Below are positions 1-11,386 of a DNA stretch of 64,000 nt, in pieces. Within the stretch, counting starts at the first letter, position 1. Each line of letters starts with the position of its first letter. Source of the DNA: Devosia ginsengisoli. GTDB lineage: Bacteria; Pseudomonadota; Alphaproteobacteria; Rhizobiales; Devosiaceae. The notes beneath the pieces are model-generated. The model was not told the origin of the DNA. It worked only from the letters and a program-made list of their open reading frames with translations, and did no database searches. The position numbers were made by a program, and so were the translations under genes. The DNA is taken from the NCBI RefSeq assembly GCF_024707105.1, contig NZ_JANQAJ010000006.1, forward strand, positions 806,001 through 870,000, given 5' to 3'.

Positions 1-68
1 CCGCACACGGCAAGGCCGTAACCGATGGGGTCGTTGCGGGCGGGAGCGGTTGGTGCGGTCGAGGTCAT
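1..68 (-). CDS. N-terminus of an unidentified protein, cut by the window edge
   Basis: Only the first 22 codons are visible. An ATG at 68 on the minus strand is preceded by an AGGA-like ribosome site about seven bases upstream. The short peptide starts MTSTAPTAPARNDPIGYGLA, a polar Pro/Ala-rich leader running into what may be a hydrophobic segment, as in small membrane transporters. That reading is a guess. No family can be assigned from this length, and the start could be spurious. Confidence 0.3.
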   Translation of the reverse strand, partial: MTSTAPTAPARNDPIGYGLAVC

Positions 69-316
69 GGAAGGGTCCTGGGAGGAGCCGCCATGCCAGT
101 CACCGGAGCGCCAGAATGGCGGGCCGGTGAGACGAAGGGCTGGACGTCAGCGCTCGTTCCGGTCCCTGATGGGGCCGGTAAGAAGGATCGCGGAAATGAG
201 GATCGCGGTGGCGTGCATGCCAGTTTGATAGGACCGGCGCGACGGTTCGGCAAGGCCGATATCGCCAAATGCGTTCGCACCTTCTTCTTCGCGTCGATGC
301 TAACAGTCCGTTAACA
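69..316. other. Intergenic region left of xerC
   Basis: No convincing gene is seen here. The open frames on both strands have high-GC shadow composition and no recognisable motif. The stretch separates the 3' end of xerC from the divergently placed partial gene at the window edge. Confidence 0.4.
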
Positions 317-1267
317 TTAGCCCCGCGGATGCGCCTTGCGGTAGCTCTCCAGCAAGCGGTCCGTATCGACGGCCGTATAGATCTGCGTGGTGGAGAGGCT
401 GGCATGGCCCAGCAGTTCCTGGATGGCCCGCAGGTCGCCGCCGCGACCCAGTAAATGCGTTGCAAATGAATGCCTTAGCGCATGCGGCGTGGCCGAGGGT
501 GGCAGTTGCAATGCACTGCGCAACTGCACCATCCGTTGCTGGATCAGCCGCGGCGACAGCACCCCGCCCTTGACCCCGCGAAACAAAGGCTCCTCCGGCC
601 AGGATTTGAACGGGCAGAGCTCGATATAGAGGTCGATCGCCTTGCGCACTGGTTCGATGACAGGCACCAGCCGCACCTTGCCGCCCTTGCCGGTCACCCG
701 CAGAACCTGGCTTTCGAGATCGCCCGAGGTCAGCGCCAGAGCCTCGGAAATACGCAGGCCCGCGCCATAACACAGCGACAGCACCGCCATGTCGCGCGCC
801 GCCACCCAAGGGCGCTCCTCCATGTCAGCAGTCGTGGTGATGGTCTGCCGCGCCTCGATCACGGTCAGCGCCTTGGGCAGGCTCTTGGGCAGTTTGGGTG
901 TGCGGATCACGTTGAGCGCCTCGGTCGCCACCACGCCTTCGCGTTCGAGGAAGCGGAAGAAGCTCTTGAGCGCCGACAGCACCCGCGCCAGCGAGCGCGA
1001 GCCCAGGCTTTCCGCGCGCCTCTGCGCCATGAAGGCGCGAATATCGGCGCCGCGCAGCTCCTTCAGCGTTGCCAGCGTCACCGGCCCGCCGGTATGGCCG
1101 GCGAGAAAGCTCAGGAACTGGCCGACATCGCGGCTGTAGGCTTCGAGCGTATTGGGTGCCAGCCGGCGCACCGAGCCGAGCTCGCGCTGCCAGCCGGCAA
1201 GCTGGGCGCGGATGAATTCGTCACTGGCAAAGGCGGAATCGACCATGGCTGCAGTCTGGTCCGGCAT
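317..1267 (-). CDS. xerC: Tyrosine recombinase XerC
   Basis: This is a site-specific tyrosine recombinase that, with XerD, resolves chromosome dimers at dif. The 316-residue protein has the N-terminal SAM-like core-binding domain (about residues 15-100) and a C-terminal catalytic domain. The catalytic set is visible: Arg in GAGLRISEALAL, Lys in GKGGKVRLVP, His/Arg in HALRHSFATHLL, and His plus the nucleophilic Tyr in LGHASLSTTQIY. I chose the ATG at 1267 because the longer frame adds 39 residues that overlap the promoter side of the divergent omptin gene and do not look like Xer sequence. Length is normal for XerC (about 300-315). Assignment to XerC rather than XerD is from chromosomal context near priA and is inference. 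Confidence 0.88.
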   Translation of the reverse strand: MPDQTAAMVDSAFASDEFIRAQLAGWQRELGSVRRLAPNTLEAYSRDVGQFLSFLAGHTGGPVTLATLKELRGADIRAFMAQRRAESLGSRSLARVLSALKSFFRFLEREGVVATEALNVIRTPKLPKSLPKALTVIEARQTITTTADMEERPWVAARDMAVLSLCYGAGLRISEALALTSGDLESQVLRVTGKGGKVRLVPVIEPVRKAIDLYIELCPFKSWPEEPLFRGVKGGVLSPRLIQQRMVQLRSALQLPPSATPHALRHSFATHLLGRGGDLRAIQELLGHASLSTTQIYTAVDTDRLLESYRKAHPRG

Positions 1268-1322
1268 GGTAAACCCAACCTTAACCCGGCTCGGCCATGG
1301 TTGTTGCAAAGGAGACAGGCCG

Positions 1323-2315
1323 ATGCGCATTTCATTCATTCCCGCCCTCGGCATTCTGGCGTCGCTCGGGTCCGGAACCGCCATGGCCCAGTCTCCCGAT
1401 ATGTGGCGGCAGGACCCCTATTGGGGCGGCGGCGCCACGGTGAACTACGCTCCCGACGATACGGTGCGCGCCAATGCCAGCCTCGGCGTCATGTATCTTG
1501 AAGGCAACGAAAAGGTGCTCAGCGGCGACTATACGGTCAGCCACCTGATCTGGCAGACCCTGACGCCGGTGCTGCGTGGCAGCATTGCCGTGGATTTCGG
1601 TGGCGGCCTCAGCGCCAGCCTCGAAGGCAGCATGGCCGGTTTCGGCAGCGGCTATATGGAAGATTACGACTGGCTCAAGGGCGACGATACCTTTGCCGAC
1701 TGGTCCCATCGCAGCCAGCATCCCGATACAAGGCTCGACCATTATTTCACCGGCGCGGCCGCGCTGGGCTACGAACTGGTCAATGACGGCAGCGCGGTCA
1801 TCCGGGCGCATGGCGGCATCAAATATTCCGATGTGCAATGGACCGCCTATGGCGGCACCTACACCTATTCCAGCGGCGGCGGCTTCCGCGACATTGCCGG
1901 CAGCATTCCCGATGGTGTGGCGGGCATCACCTATCGCCAGCAACTCCCGGAGCTGTTCCTGGGCGTCGACGGCGAGGAGCATTACGGCAATTTCCGCGTC
2001 GGCGGGCTGCTGCGGGGCGGGCTGACGTTCCTGGGCGTCGCCACCGACGATCACTATCTGCGCATTCCGCCGCTGCATTTCGTGGATTCGCTGTGGGTCG
2101 CGCCGACCTTTACCGCCGGCGTCGATGTCGGTTTCGCCCTTGGCCGCAATGCCGAGCTGACCCTGGCGGCCCGCTATGACCACATCTTCGAGCAGCGCGG
2201 CGATACCAAGGTCTACGACGCCAATACCGATACCTTGATCAGCAATACGGTAGCCACGGCCGCGGCCGGTCTGCGCAGCGCCGAGATCACGGCGGGAATC
2301 AAGGGCTCCTTCTAG
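1323..2315 (+). CDS. Omptin-family outer-membrane protease
   Basis: The 330-residue protein has a signal peptide ending near AMAQ (residues 1-23) followed by a predicted beta-barrel with a C-terminal Phe. It matches omptins (OmpT, Pla) along its length: GYMEDYDWL carries the Asp pair (Asp114, Asp116) equivalent to OmpT Asp83/Asp85, SHRSQHPDTRLDHYF and GGTYTYSSGGGFRDIAGS are family blocks, and TDDHY supplies Asp242 and His244, equivalent to OmpT Asp210/His212. The protease site therefore looks complete. Omptins cleave peptides at basic residues at the cell surface and often need LPS. The ATG at 1323 is the only start that gives a proper signal peptide. It is divergent from xerC with 55 bases between. 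Substrate unknown. Confidence 0.82.
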   Translation: MRISFIPALGILASLGSGTAMAQSPDMWRQDPYWGGGATVNYAPDDTVRANASLGVMYLEGNEKVLSGDYTVSHLIWQTLTPVLRGSIAVDFGGGLSASLEGSMAGFGSGYMEDYDWLKGDDTFADWSHRSQHPDTRLDHYFTGAAALGYELVNDGSAVIRAHGGIKYSDVQWTAYGGTYTYSSGGGFRDIAGSIPDGVAGITYRQQLPELFLGVDGEEHYGNFRVGGLLRGGLTFLGVATDDHYLRIPPLHFVDSLWVAPTFTAGVDVGFALGRNAELTLAARYDHIFEQRGDTKVYDANTDTLISNTVATAAAGLRSAEITAGIKGSF

Positions 2316-2316
2316 A

Positions 2317-2360
2317 GCGTTTCCAGCAAAAGTGGCCACTGTTTTGCGGTTCGGAAACGC
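2317..2360. repeat. Palindromic intergenic element (GCGTTTCC...GGAAACGC)
   Basis: Right after the omptin stop codon, arms GCGTTTCC (2317-2324) and GGAAACGC (2353-2360) form a long-looped hairpin, with a further inner AGCAAAA/TTTTGC match. It resembles the AGCGTTTTC...GAAAACGC family of short intergenic repeats common in Rhizobiales. A related half-site, AAAGCGTTTCG, follows the L,D-transpeptidase gene near 3797. It may act as a bidirectional terminator between the convergent genes. Confidence 0.55.
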
Positions 2361-2374
2361 GACAAAACAAGGCC

Positions 2375-2566
2375 CTAGCGGACATGCAGGGTGAAATCGG
2401 GGCGCTGGCTGGGCGGAATGCCCAGATCGTCATAGAGCCGCGCCGGCACTTGCTGCGGTATCCGCTGGCGGCGCAAAGCCTGCTGCAGCAGGGCATAGAG
2501 ACCGGCTTTTTCGGCAATGGCGACCAGCTCGTCGCTATGGTTCAGGCGATCGATCATCTGCGTCAT
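2375..2566 (-). CDS. Small uncharacterised protein (63 aa)
   Basis: This is a short cytoplasmic protein of 63 residues beginning MTQMIDRLNHSDELVAIAEK. The start at 2566 is supported by an AGGAGA ribosome site about six bases upstream; a longer start nine codons upstream lacks one. The sequence is helical and basic in the middle (QQALRRQRIPQQVPARLYDD), somewhat like the short DUF1127-type proteins of alphaproteobacteria that end in a DLG-type motif, but I cannot assign the family firmly. It converges with the omptin gene. Function unknown. Confidence 0.5.
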   Translation of the reverse strand: MTQMIDRLNHSDELVAIAEKAGLYALLQQALRRQRIPQQVPARLYDDLGIPPSQRPDFTLHVR

Positions 2567-2744
2567 GACACTCTCCTGTGCTTGGGACGTCATGTTGCAC
2601 CCGATCCCTGACAGGGCCTGTCAGCAGTCGACGGCGCCCTGCCTGTGGCCCAATTGCACCATGTCCGAAGCCCAATGTCCGGCGGGCCAACACGCTGGCG
2701 TGAGCAGGCTTTTACCCGCCGGGCGGGCGGGCTAAGGCCGGGCC

Positions 2745-3062
2745 ATGACGCGTCTGCTCAGCATTGCCGTCCTGATCGTGGCCCTGGTCGCCCTTGCCGC
2801 GCCCAGTCTGTCACTGGGCGTGAGCGCCTATCCGCCGACATCGACCCAGCTCCATGTTTCATCGGGTGACCTGATGGCGGCAAAGCCCTGCAAGTCGCTG
2901 GGTGGCAAGCGCGTGCTGCCCTGCCATCCCGATCTCGGAGTCATGGTCAGCCAGGCGTCACTTGTCTTCCCCTCGATCCGGCAGCGGTCGTGGCGCGATG
3001 TGGTGGTGCCACTCGCGGCGCCGCAGCCAGAGGCCGAATTGCCGCCGCCCAGAGCGGCCTGA
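2745..3062 (+). CDS. Small secreted protein of unknown function
   Basis: This 105-residue protein starts with a clear signal peptide or membrane anchor (MTRLLSIAVLIVALVALAAP). The mature part contains two nearby Cys residues (AAKPCKSLG and RVLPCHPDL) that could form a disulfide, and a Pro/Ala-rich tail. No family is recognised. It stands alone upstream of the L,D-transpeptidase gene in the same direction, 60 bases apart, so co-expression is possible. Reality of the gene rests on the signal peptide and on codon structure typical of the neighbourhood. Confidence 0.55.
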   Translation: MTRLLSIAVLIVALVALAAPSLSLGVSAYPPTSTQLHVSSGDLMAAKPCKSLGGKRVLPCHPDLGVMVSQASLVFPSIRQRSWRDVVVPLAAPQPEAELPPPRAA

Positions 3063-3122
3063 GCTTTTCGTCCTTCACCATTTCCCTGTCCGCGGCCATA
3101 AGGCCGCCTATCCAGTATTGTC

Positions 3123-3797
3123 ATGACCAGTCTTTCCCTTGGCCGCCGCCAGTTCATGGCCGGCGCCGCCAGTCTTTCCGCCCTGGCCCTTGCGGGGTGT
3201 GCCACCACGACCCAGCGCCCCAGCGTGCCCGCCGCCCCGATCCGCCATGCGGTCCCCGCCGATGTGCAGCTGATGTATGGCCCGGTCTATGACGAGCCTT
3301 TCCCGCTGCGTGCTGCCGACATGTCGCTGGTCGATCCGATCTACTGGCGCCAGCAGGTCATCGATCCGACGGGAGAAAAGCCCGGCACGGTCGTCGTCGA
3401 TACGGCCAACCGCTTCCTCTATCACGTGGGCAACGATGGCATGGCCACGCGCTATGGCGTGGGTATCGGCCGTGACGGCTATGCCTGGTCGGGCCGCGCC
3501 CATATCGCCTACAAGCGTGCCTGGCCGAAATGGACGCCGCCCTCGGAAATGATCGATCGCCAGCCCGAACTGGAGCCCTATCGCTACGGCATGGAGCCGG
3601 GCATCGATAATCCACTGGGCGCGCGCACGCTCTATATCCACCAGGGCAATGTCGACACGATCTACCGCATTCACGGCAATCCCGACGAGCGTTCCATCGG
3701 GCAGGCGGTGTCGAGCGGCTGCGTGCGCCTGCTGCAGCAGGACATCATCCACCTGCATGATGCGGTAAGGACCGGCGCGACGCTCGTCGTCGCCTAA
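3123..3797 (+). CDS. L,D-transpeptidase (YkuD/ErfK family), Tat-type lipoprotein signal
   Basis: This periplasmic enzyme probably makes 3-3 peptidoglycan cross-links or attaches proteins to peptidoglycan. The N-terminus combines a twin-arginine motif (GRRQFMAGAA) with a lipobox (ALAGC, Cys near residue 28), so the protein is probably exported folded and lipid-anchored. The YkuD domain follows (about 90-220) with the catalytic signature HGNPDERSIGQAVSSGCVRL; the Cys of SSGCVR is the nucleophile and the His of IHGN is conserved. The 224-residue length is normal. Paralogues are numerous in Rhizobiales, so the exact role is not defined. Confidence 0.85.
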   Translation: MTSLSLGRRQFMAGAASLSALALAGCATTTQRPSVPAAPIRHAVPADVQLMYGPVYDEPFPLRAADMSLVDPIYWRQQVIDPTGEKPGTVVVDTANRFLYHVGNDGMATRYGVGIGRDGYAWSGRAHIAYKRAWPKWTPPSEMIDRQPELEPYRYGMEPGIDNPLGARTLYIHQGNVDTIYRIHGNPDERSIGQAVSSGCVRLLQQDIIHLHDAVRTGATLVVA

Positions 3798-3848
3798 AGC
3801 GTTTCGATAGCCGGGGCTGGCAGAATCACTTGCGCTCCCTATGTTCGG

Positions 3849-6038
3849 ATGCGAACAGAACGGGCACAAATGGAAGACCGTCCAGATATCGTCGCCGTCA
3901 TGGTGGGGGTCGCGGTAGAGACCCCCTATAGCTATCGCGTTCCACCGGGCATGGTGGTGACGCGCGGCTCGATCGTGGCCGTGCCGCTGGGTCCACGGCT
4001 GACTTTGGGCGTGGTCTGGGGTGCGCCGAAGGACATGGTGGCGCATAACCGGCTGCGCGATATCGCCCTTGCCTATGACATTCCCCCGCTCAGCGAGGAA
4101 CTGCTCAAGCTGGTCGATTGGGTTTCCCGCTATACTTTGGCAACGCCGGGCATGGTGCTGCGCGCCGTTTTGCGCTCCACCGAGGCGCTCGATCCGCCCC
4201 GGCCGGTCATTGCCTATCGCCGCACCGGCCATGAGCCGGAAAAGCTTACCCCGGCCCGGCTGCGCGTGCTCGATACCCTGCTGGACGACATGGCCTGGCC
4301 CAAGGCCGCGCTGGTCGGCGCCACCGGCGTTTCGCCCTCTGTCATCGAGGGGCTGGAGCGGGCAGGGGCCGTCGAACGGCTCGAAATGCCGCCGCCCCCC
4401 GTCGTGCTGCCGCCTGATCCCGATGGCGCCATTGCCACGCTCTCGGCCGAGCAGCAACGGGCGCTGGACGAGATCACCGCGCTCGACCCGCAGCAATTCG
4501 GCGTCGCCCTGCTCGATGGCGTCACTGGCGGCGGCAAGACCGAGGTGTTCTTCGAGGCGGTGGCCGACACATTGCGGGCTGGGCGGCAGGCGCTGATCCT
4601 GCTGCCCGAAATCGCGCTGACCAACACCTTCATCGCCCGCTTCACCCGCCGCTTCGGCACGAGGCCCGCCGAATGGCATTCCGACATGACCCCGGCGCAG
4701 CGGGCAAAAGTCTGGCGCGGCGTGCTCGATGGCTCGGTGCGCGCCGTGGTCGGTGCCCGTTCGGCCTTGTTCCTGCCTTTCCGCGAACTGGGCATGCTGG
4801 TGCTCGATGAAGAGCATGACGGCGCCTACAAGCAGTCCGACGGGGTCAACTACCATGCCCGCGACATGGCCGTGGTGCGCGCCCATCTCAGCAATGCGCG
4901 CGTCATCCTCTCATCGGCCACGCCATCGGTCGAAACGCGCAATAATGCCAATGCCGGGCGCTATGCCCATGTGCTGCTGACCTCGCGCTTTGCCGAGGCG
5001 GCCATGCCCAATGTCACGGCCATCGACATGCGGGTGGACGGGCCGGAAAAGGGCCAGTGGATCGCCCCGCAACTGGCGCGCGAGGTCTTCGCGGCCCTCG
5101 ACCGGGGCGAGCAGGCGCTGCTGTTCCTCAACCGGCGCGGCTATGCCCCGCTGACGCTGTGCAAATCCTGCGGCCATCAATATCAATGCCCGGACTGTTC
5201 CGCCTGGATGGTCGAGCACCGCTTTCGCGGCGTGCTGATGTGCCACCATTGCGGGCACGAAGTGCGCACGCCCAAGGTCTGCGGCCAGTGCGGCGACACC
5301 GAAAGCCTCACCGCCGTCGGTCCCGGCATCGAACGGGTGGCCGAAGAGGCCGCTGCCCGCTTCCCCGATGCGCGGCGGGTGATCCTCTCCTCGGATATGG
5401 GCAGCAATGCCCAGCTGCGCGAGCGCTTCGCCGAGATCGAGCGGGGCGAGTTCGACCTCATCATCGGCACCCAGCTGGTGTCCAAGGGCCACCACTTCGA
5501 GAAACTCTCCGTGGTGGGCGTGCTCGATGCCGATCTGGGCTTGGCACATGGCGATCCGCGCGCCGCCGAAAAGACCTTCCAGATCCTGACCCAGGTGGCG
5601 GGCCGCGCCGGCCGCGCCTCCAAGACCGGCAAGGCGTTCCTCCAGACCTATCACCCCGATCATCCTGTGATGCGTGCCATGGTCACAGGCGACCGCGAGG
5701 CCTTCTATGCCCATGAGCTGATGGCGCGTGAAGCCGGCGGATTGCCGCCTTTCGGCCGGCTGGCCGCGCTCATCGTCTCGGCCAATGAGCATGAGGTGGC
5801 CATGGGCTTTGCCAAAAAGCTGCTCTCGGCCGCCCCCATGGCCGATGGCGTCCGCCTGTTCGGCCCGGCCGACGCGCCCGTTGCCATGGTCCGCGGCCGC
5901 CATCGCGTGCGACTGCTGGCGCAATCCGGCAAGGATTTCGACCTCTCCGGCTATGTCCGCTTCTGGCTGGGTTCGGCCGAGAAGGTGACCGGGAATCTCA
6001 GGGTCCAGGTGGATATCGACCCGATGAGTTTTATGTAG
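3849..6038 (+). CDS. priA: Primosomal replication-restart helicase PriA
   Basis: PriA recognises stalled forks and reloads the replisome. The 729-residue protein shows the N-terminal DNA-binding domain, a helicase core with Walker A GVTGGGKTEVFFEA, the DEEH box in LVLDEEHDGAYKQ, and motif III LSSATPS. The paired zinc-binding cysteine clusters (CKSCGHQYQCPDC, CHHCGHE, CGQCGD) sit between the two RecA-like lobes. Motif VI is visible as QVAGRAGRA. An alternative ATG lies seven codons in (3870, MEDRPDIVAV); neither start has a strong ribosome site. The stop codon abuts the end of the convergent parE-like gene. Confidence 0.92.
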   Translation: MRTERAQMEDRPDIVAVMVGVAVETPYSYRVPPGMVVTRGSIVAVPLGPRLTLGVVWGAPKDMVAHNRLRDIALAYDIPPLSEELLKLVDWVSRYTLATPGMVLRAVLRSTEALDPPRPVIAYRRTGHEPEKLTPARLRVLDTLLDDMAWPKAALVGATGVSPSVIEGLERAGAVERLEMPPPPVVLPPDPDGAIATLSAEQQRALDEITALDPQQFGVALLDGVTGGGKTEVFFEAVADTLRAGRQALILLPEIALTNTFIARFTRRFGTRPAEWHSDMTPAQRAKVWRGVLDGSVRAVVGARSALFLPFRELGMLVLDEEHDGAYKQSDGVNYHARDMAVVRAHLSNARVILSSATPSVETRNNANAGRYAHVLLTSRFAEAAMPNVTAIDMRVDGPEKGQWIAPQLAREVFAALDRGEQALLFLNRRGYAPLTLCKSCGHQYQCPDCSAWMVEHRFRGVLMCHHCGHEVRTPKVCGQCGDTESLTAVGPGIERVAEEAAARFPDARRVILSSDMGSNAQLRERFAEIERGEFDLIIGTQLVSKGHHFEKLSVVGVLDADLGLAHGDPRAAEKTFQILTQVAGRAGRASKTGKAFLQTYHPDHPVMRAMVTGDREAFYAHELMAREAGGLPPFGRLAALIVSANEHEVAMGFAKKLLSAAPMADGVRLFGPADAPVAMVRGRHRVRLLAQSGKDFDLSGYVRFWLGSAEKVTGNLRVQVDIDPMSFM

Positions 6039-6327
6039 TCAGAGATGACGGCGCACATCCATATTCTGGTGCAGCACGCGAATGATCTCGATGCCATCAT
6101 CGACCGCCCGGTAATAGATAAAGTGCGATCCGGAAAGTAGCTTCCGATGGCCTGGACGTATGGTAACGGGCACGCCGCTATCGGGGTTGGCAAGGGCAGC
6201 TTTCAGTTGGTTCCGAAGGGCCAGGTAATATTCGTCCGCCTGCGTTTTGGACCATTGCTCGAAAGAATAGCGCCAGATCGAGATCCAGGTCCCTTCGGGC
6301 TCTTTGGGAAATGTGGATTCGTGGCAT
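6039..6327 (-). pseudogene. ParE/RelE-type toxin gene broken by one inserted base
   Basis: The reading starts at ATG 6327, one base after the antitoxin stop, as MPRIHISQRARRDLD. It then shifts frame near 6279-6283 and continues as IWRYSFEQWSKTQADEYYLA through HFIYYRAVDDGIEIIRVLHQ to a TGA at 6039. Joining the two frames gives a normal ParE of about 95 residues with its RXXXL-type C-terminal region intact. The shift lies in GGATCTCGATCTGG, which is not a homopolymer, so real inactivation is more plausible here than at the other frameshifts of the window. If translated as it stands, the product is a truncated peptide without toxin fold. Confidence 0.75.
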
Positions 6328-6328
6328 G

Positions 6329-6571
6329 CTAGCCGAGATACTTGTGATGCATTTCGTCGAGGAATGCATCGGGGTCAAACGGGGTGAACGGCCCCTTCTC
6401 CCCCTCGATCAAAGCATCCTGCAGTGCCTTGACCTTGGCCTCGTGCTCTTCAAGAAGCCGCAGTCCCGCGCGCACTACATCGCTGGCCGAGCCATAGCGG
6501 CCCGCTTCGACTTGAGTGTCGATAAAATCGATGAAATGGTCGTTCAGTGAAACCGAAGTGTTGCGCGCCAT
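6329..6571 (-). CDS. ParD-like antitoxin (ribbon-helix-helix)
   Basis: This 80-residue antitoxin of a ParDE module neutralises the adjacent toxin and represses the operon. The N-terminus MARNTSVSLNDHFIDFIDTQ is the ribbon-helix-helix DNA-binding part, followed by GRYGSASDVVRAGLRLLEEHE, typical of ParD/CopG proteins, and an acidic toxin-binding tail. The ATG at 6571 has AAGGAG seven bases upstream; the ATG at 6577 is too close to it. A perfect palindrome upstream is the likely autoregulatory site. The antitoxin is intact while its partner is frameshifted, so the pair is probably inert or acts only in regulation. Confidence 0.82.
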   Translation of the reverse strand: MARNTSVSLNDHFIDFIDTQVEAGRYGSASDVVRAGLRLLEEHEAKVKALQDALIEGEKGPFTPFDPDAFLDEMHHKYLG

Positions 6572-6594
6572 GATCATGCTCCTTGGCCGCAAGG

Positions 6595-6611
6595 GTACCA
6601 ATTTTTGGTAC
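6595..6611. promoter_or_regulatory. Probable ParD autoregulatory operator
   Basis: GTACCAA-TTT-TTGGTAC is a perfect 7-bp palindrome lying 24 bases upstream of the antitoxin start. Ribbon-helix-helix antitoxins bind such short palindromes to repress their own operon. The assignment is by position and symmetry only. Confidence 0.6.
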
Positions 6612-6801
6612 ACGCTGCAAGCAGGGACCCCACTCCCCTGCGACACTTTCGCCGCATTTGAATCGCGCCCCCACGTCTTGCAAGCCGCGCGGGGCTTGTG
6701 CTAGAGCGAGCGCGACTTTGAAGGGGTCTCCGGACGGCCTCTTTCCCAGACAAGAATACGCGTCGGCAACCGCCCGGGTTTCCCCAGAGAGAACTAGGGC
6801 G

Positions 6802-7398
6802 GTGGAGCGGGCAGGCAACCAAGAGGGTGTAGCGGCATTGGCAGCGCAGAATTCAGTGCTTACCCAGATCGCCCGGCCATATGCGTCGGCGCTGTTCGAT
6901 CTCGCCGAGAGCGAGAACCAGTTGGCATCGGTGGAAACGTCGCTTTCGGACGTGTCCCGCCTTATCGGGGAAAGTGCTGATTTCGCGCGCTTCCTGCGGT
7001 CGCCCGTCATTGCCGGCGACGACAAGGCCAAGGCGCTCGATGCGCTGCTGGCCAAGGGGCAGACCAATGCGCTGGTCGCCAACTTCCTCAAGCTCATTGC
7101 CCGCAACGGGCGCTTGTTTGCGCTCGATGCCATCATCGTGGCCTTCCGCGAACTGGCCGCCAAGGCGCGTGGCGAAATGACTGCCGACGTGACCTCGGCC
7201 AGCCCGCTCAGCGCGGCGCAGGTCAAGTCGCTGGCCGCGACGCTCAAGGGCAAGATCGGCAAGACCGTTACGCTCAACCAGTTTGTCGACCCGTCGCTGA
7301 TCGGCGGCCTTCAGGTGAAGGTCGGATCGCAGATGATCGACTCTTCCCTCAAGACGAAATTGACCGCGATGAAGATCGCCATGAAAGAGGTCGGATAA
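6802..7398 (+). CDS. atpH: ATP synthase F1 subunit delta
   Basis: Peripheral-stalk subunit that links F1 to the b subunits. The conserved start block is IARPYASALFDLAESE and the C-terminal block is DPSLIGGLQVKVGSQMIDSS. The start is uncertain because no ATG fits: GTG at 6802 gives 198 residues. TTG at 6838, preceded at a long distance by GAGG, would give 186, which is closer to the usual length. The stop codon touches the atpA start. It heads the operon atpH-A-G-D-C. The F0 genes are elsewhere, as usual in alphaproteobacteria. Confidence 0.88.
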   Translation: MERAGNQEGVAALAAQNSVLTQIARPYASALFDLAESENQLASVETSLSDVSRLIGESADFARFLRSPVIAGDDKAKALDALLAKGQTNALVANFLKLIARNGRLFALDAIIVAFRELAAKARGEMTADVTSASPLSAAQVKSLAATLKGKIGKTVTLNQFVDPSLIGGLQVKVGSQMIDSSLKTKLTAMKIAMKEVG

Positions 7399-8934
<1,536 letters not shown>

Positions 8935-8958
8935 GGCCATCATGGAGGCGACAAGCCC

Positions 8959-9846
8959 ATGGCTTCGCTAAAGGACCTCAAGAACCGGATCGACTCGGTC
9001 AAATCGACCCAGAAGATCACCAAGGCCATGCAGATGGTCGCGGCGGCCAAGCTCCGTCGCGCCCAGGAAGCGGCCGAAGCGGCGCGCCCCTATGCCGAAC
9101 GCATGGGCAAGGTGCTGGCCGCACTCGGCGCGGTCTACGACGGTCAGGAAAATGCCCCCGTGCTGCTCGGCGGTACGGGCAAGGACCAGGTGCATCTGCT
9201 GGTGGTCGCCACCGGCGAGCGCGGCCTGGCGGGCGGCTTCAACTCCTCGATCGCCCGCCTGGCGCGTGAACATGCCGCCAAGCTGCTGAGCCAGGGCAAG
9301 ACGGTCAAGATTCTCACCGTGGGCCGTAAGGGCCACGATATCCTGCGCCGCCAGTATCCGAGCAATATCGTCGATACCTTCAATTTCCGCGAGATCAAGC
9401 AGGTCGGCTTCGTCCAGGCCCAGCAGGTCGCGGACAAGGTGTTGGAGATGTTCAACGCCGGTGAATTCGACGTGGCGACGCTCTATTATGCCAAGTTCGG
9501 CAGCGTGATCAGCCAGGTGCCGACGGCCCAGCAGCTGATTCCGGCGAAGCTGGACAAGGCAGAGGGCGAAGGCGCGGCGGATGTTGCGGCCGTGCCCTAT
9601 GAATATGAGCCGAGCGAAGAAGCCATCGTCGAAGACCTGCTGCCGCGCAATATCGCGGTGCAGATCCTCAAGGCCCTGCTGGAAAACTCCGCCTCGTTCT
9701 ATGGCGCGCAGATGTCCGCCATGGACAATGCGACCCGGAATGCCGGCGAAATGATCGGCCAGCTGCAGTTGAGCTACAACCGTCAGCGCCAGGCCCAGAT
9801 CACCAAAGAACTCATCGAAATCATTTCGGGCGCGGAAGCGCTCTAA
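8959..9846 (+). CDS. atpG: ATP synthase F1 subunit gamma
   Basis: Central rotor shaft of F1. The 295-residue protein begins [20 protein letters not shown], the conserved N-terminal helix, and ends with the matching C-terminal helix containing [11 protein letters not shown] and the [20 protein letters not shown] block that contacts the alpha/beta ring. It sits 24 bases after atpA and 15 before atpD. No anomaly seen. Confidence 0.96.
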   Translation: MASLKDLKNRIDSVKSTQKITKAMQMVAAAKLRRAQEAAEAARPYAERMGKVLAALGAVYDGQENAPVLLGGTGKDQVHLLVVATGERGLAGGFNSSIARLAREHAAKLLSQGKTVKILTVGRKGHDILRRQYPSNIVDTFNFREIKQVGFVQAQQVADKVLEMFNAGEFDVATLYYAKFGSVISQVPTAQQLIPAKLDKAEGEGAADVAAVPYEYEPSEEAIVEDLLPRNIAVQILKALLENSASFYGAQMSAMDNATRNAGEMIGQLQLSYNRQRQAQITKELIEIISGAEAL

Positions 9847-11300
<1,454 letters not shown>

Positions 11301-11303
11301 TGC

Positions 11304-11331
11304 AATAGCCCGGGCTACGGCCCGGGTGCTA
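11304..11331 (+). other. Hairpin between atpD and atpC
   Basis: TAGCCCGGG ... CCCGGGTGCTA forms a GC-rich stem with a small bulge. There is no T-run, so it is not a full terminator. It may slow RNA decay or lower expression of atpC relative to atpD, a common need since epsilon is present as a single copy. Confidence 0.4.
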
Positions 11332-11386
11332 TCTCGTAGTGGAGCCTGGATATCGTTCCGGGCTCCAGTGCCAAAGGACCAAAAGT

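Noticed and set aside
3108..4886. A 592-codon minus-strand open frame opposite the transpeptidase and priA genes
   Set aside because: Shadow of two well-supported genes on the plus strand; His/Arg/Gly-rich and without recognisable domains.
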